Below, piece after piece: positions 5,827-6,276 of a stretch of 6,276 bases of DNA. The notes beneath the pieces were generated by a model that ran no database searches, was not told where the DNA came from, and was given only the letters and a program-made list of their open reading frames with translations. The DNA comes from Dehalococcoidia bacterium (GTDB lineage: Bacteria > Chloroflexota > Dehalococcoidia > SZUA-161): positions 1 through 6,276 of the forward strand of contig SOKG01000131.1 in the NCBI GenBank assembly GCA_004376205.1, read 5' to 3'. The translations under genes were made by a program, and so were the position numbers. The first letter of the stretch is position 1. The number at the start of each line of letters is the position of its first letter.

Positions 5827-6276
5827 TCAATCCTGAGGAGTAGTCTTACTTCCGGCCATCTTCTCCTTCAATTCGGCGTAGGTTGCGTCCAAAGCCTGTG
5901 GTATCACCCTGACGTCGGATACCACCGTCATGAAATTGACGTCGCCACTCCAGCGGGGGACGACATGGGTATGGACGTGATCTTCGACCCCGGCCCCAGC
6001 CACCCTGCCCAGGTTTATGCCGATGTTGAACCCATCGGGGCAGTATGCCTCGGTTAGCGCTCTGCAACTCCTTCTTACCAGGTCGAAGTGCTCAAGTAGC
6101 TCCTCGTTGGTGAGCTCATCCAGGTTGGCAAGGTGCCTGTAGGGGGCTACCATCAGGTGGCCGGGGGTATAGGGATAGGCGTTTAGCATAACGAAGTTCC
6201 TATCTCCTCGGAAGAGAATGTAGTTCCGTCTATCCCGGTTCCCTTTCGGCTTTTGACAGAAGATGCACACTTTCTC
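5827..6276 (-). CDS. HIT-family nucleotide hydrolase/phosphorylase (5' end beyond the window)
   Basis: This is a histidine-triad protein, probably of the bacterial Ap4A phosphorylase/hydrolase-like branch that acts on nucleoside phosphate bonds. Counting from the GTG at 6270, the triad HxHxH is H98, H100, H102 in 'DHVHTHVVPRW', with H100 the expected nucleophile. 'CIFC' near the N-terminus and H46 ('PYRHLANL') fit the zinc site known in this branch, and 'PDGFNIGINLGRVAGAG' is characteristic. The frame remains open from the GTG to the window edge through two further codons (Glu, Lys). Family members usually have a further N-terminal segment before CIFC, so this GTG is probably an internal valine and the gene partial; a GTG start at 6270 (147 residues) cannot be excluded. 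It shares the strand with the hdr genes but is separated by 64 bp with its own promoter candidate, and has no evident functional link to them. Confidence 0.9.
   Translation of the reverse strand, partial: EKVCIFCQKPKGNRDRRNYILFRGDRNFVMLNAYPYTPGHLMVAPYRHLANLDELTNEELLEHFDLVRRSCRALTEAYCPDGFNIGINLGRVAGAGVEDHVHTHVVPRWSGDVNFMTVVSDVRVIPQALDATYAELKEKMAGSKTTPQD

Noticed and set aside
1..6276. tRNA, rRNA, CRISPR arrays, insertion sequences, attachment sites
   Set aside because: Almost all bases are inside confident coding sequence, and no repeats, cloverleaf-like sequence or transposase motifs were seen.

Overview
The window is one compact minus-strand operon for a cytoplasmic, hydrogenase-free heterodisulfide reductase (Hdr) electron-transfer complex, preceded by the 3' part of an unrelated HIT-family gene. 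In transcription order (right to left) it reads: HIT nucleotide hydrolase/transferase (cut by the right edge), a 64-bp gap with a plausible sigma70-type promoter, then hdrC, hdrB, hdrA, an MvhD/FlxD-type [2Fe-2S] subunit, and two related multi-[4Fe-4S] proteins. The second of these ends 20 bp from the left edge. All six hdr-linked genes overlap or lie within 8 bp of each other.

How the genes work together (inference from known families): HdrA carries the flavin expected to split electron pairs and has cysteines for about six [4Fe-4S] clusters. HdrC relays electrons to HdrB, whose two complete CCG motifs build the paired non-cubane clusters that reduce a disulfide. The MvhD-type protein is the usual entry adaptor to HdrA. 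The two downstream iron-sulfur proteins replace the MvhAG hydrogenase of methanogens. They resemble the beta subunit of sulfhydrogenase / AsrA and the FrhB-like proteins, so the set looks like the Flx-Hdr (FlxABCD-HdrABC) arrangement described in sulfate reducers, in which NADH feeds the complex. The FAD/NAD-binding subunit (FlxA/HydG-like) expected from that model is not in the window and would lie just beyond the left edge. No hydrogenase, formate dehydrogenase, DsrC or methyl-CoM genes are visible.

Organism: the gene content points to a strictly anaerobic bacterium. Moderate-to-high GC, frequent GTG/TTG starts and this gene order would fit an uncultured Dehalococcoidia-like Chloroflexota or a sulfate-reducer-type lineage, but the window has no marker that settles taxonomy.

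No tRNA, rRNA, CRISPR array, insertion sequence or other mobile element was seen. The only noncoding DNA is the 64-bp promoter gap, an 8-bp gap before hdrA and the 20 bp at the left edge. The system as a whole is recognisable rather than new. The points worth a second look are the electron donor, the physiological disulfide, the duplicated iron-sulfur subunits with an unusual six-cysteine motif, and the way translation of the subunits is coupled.
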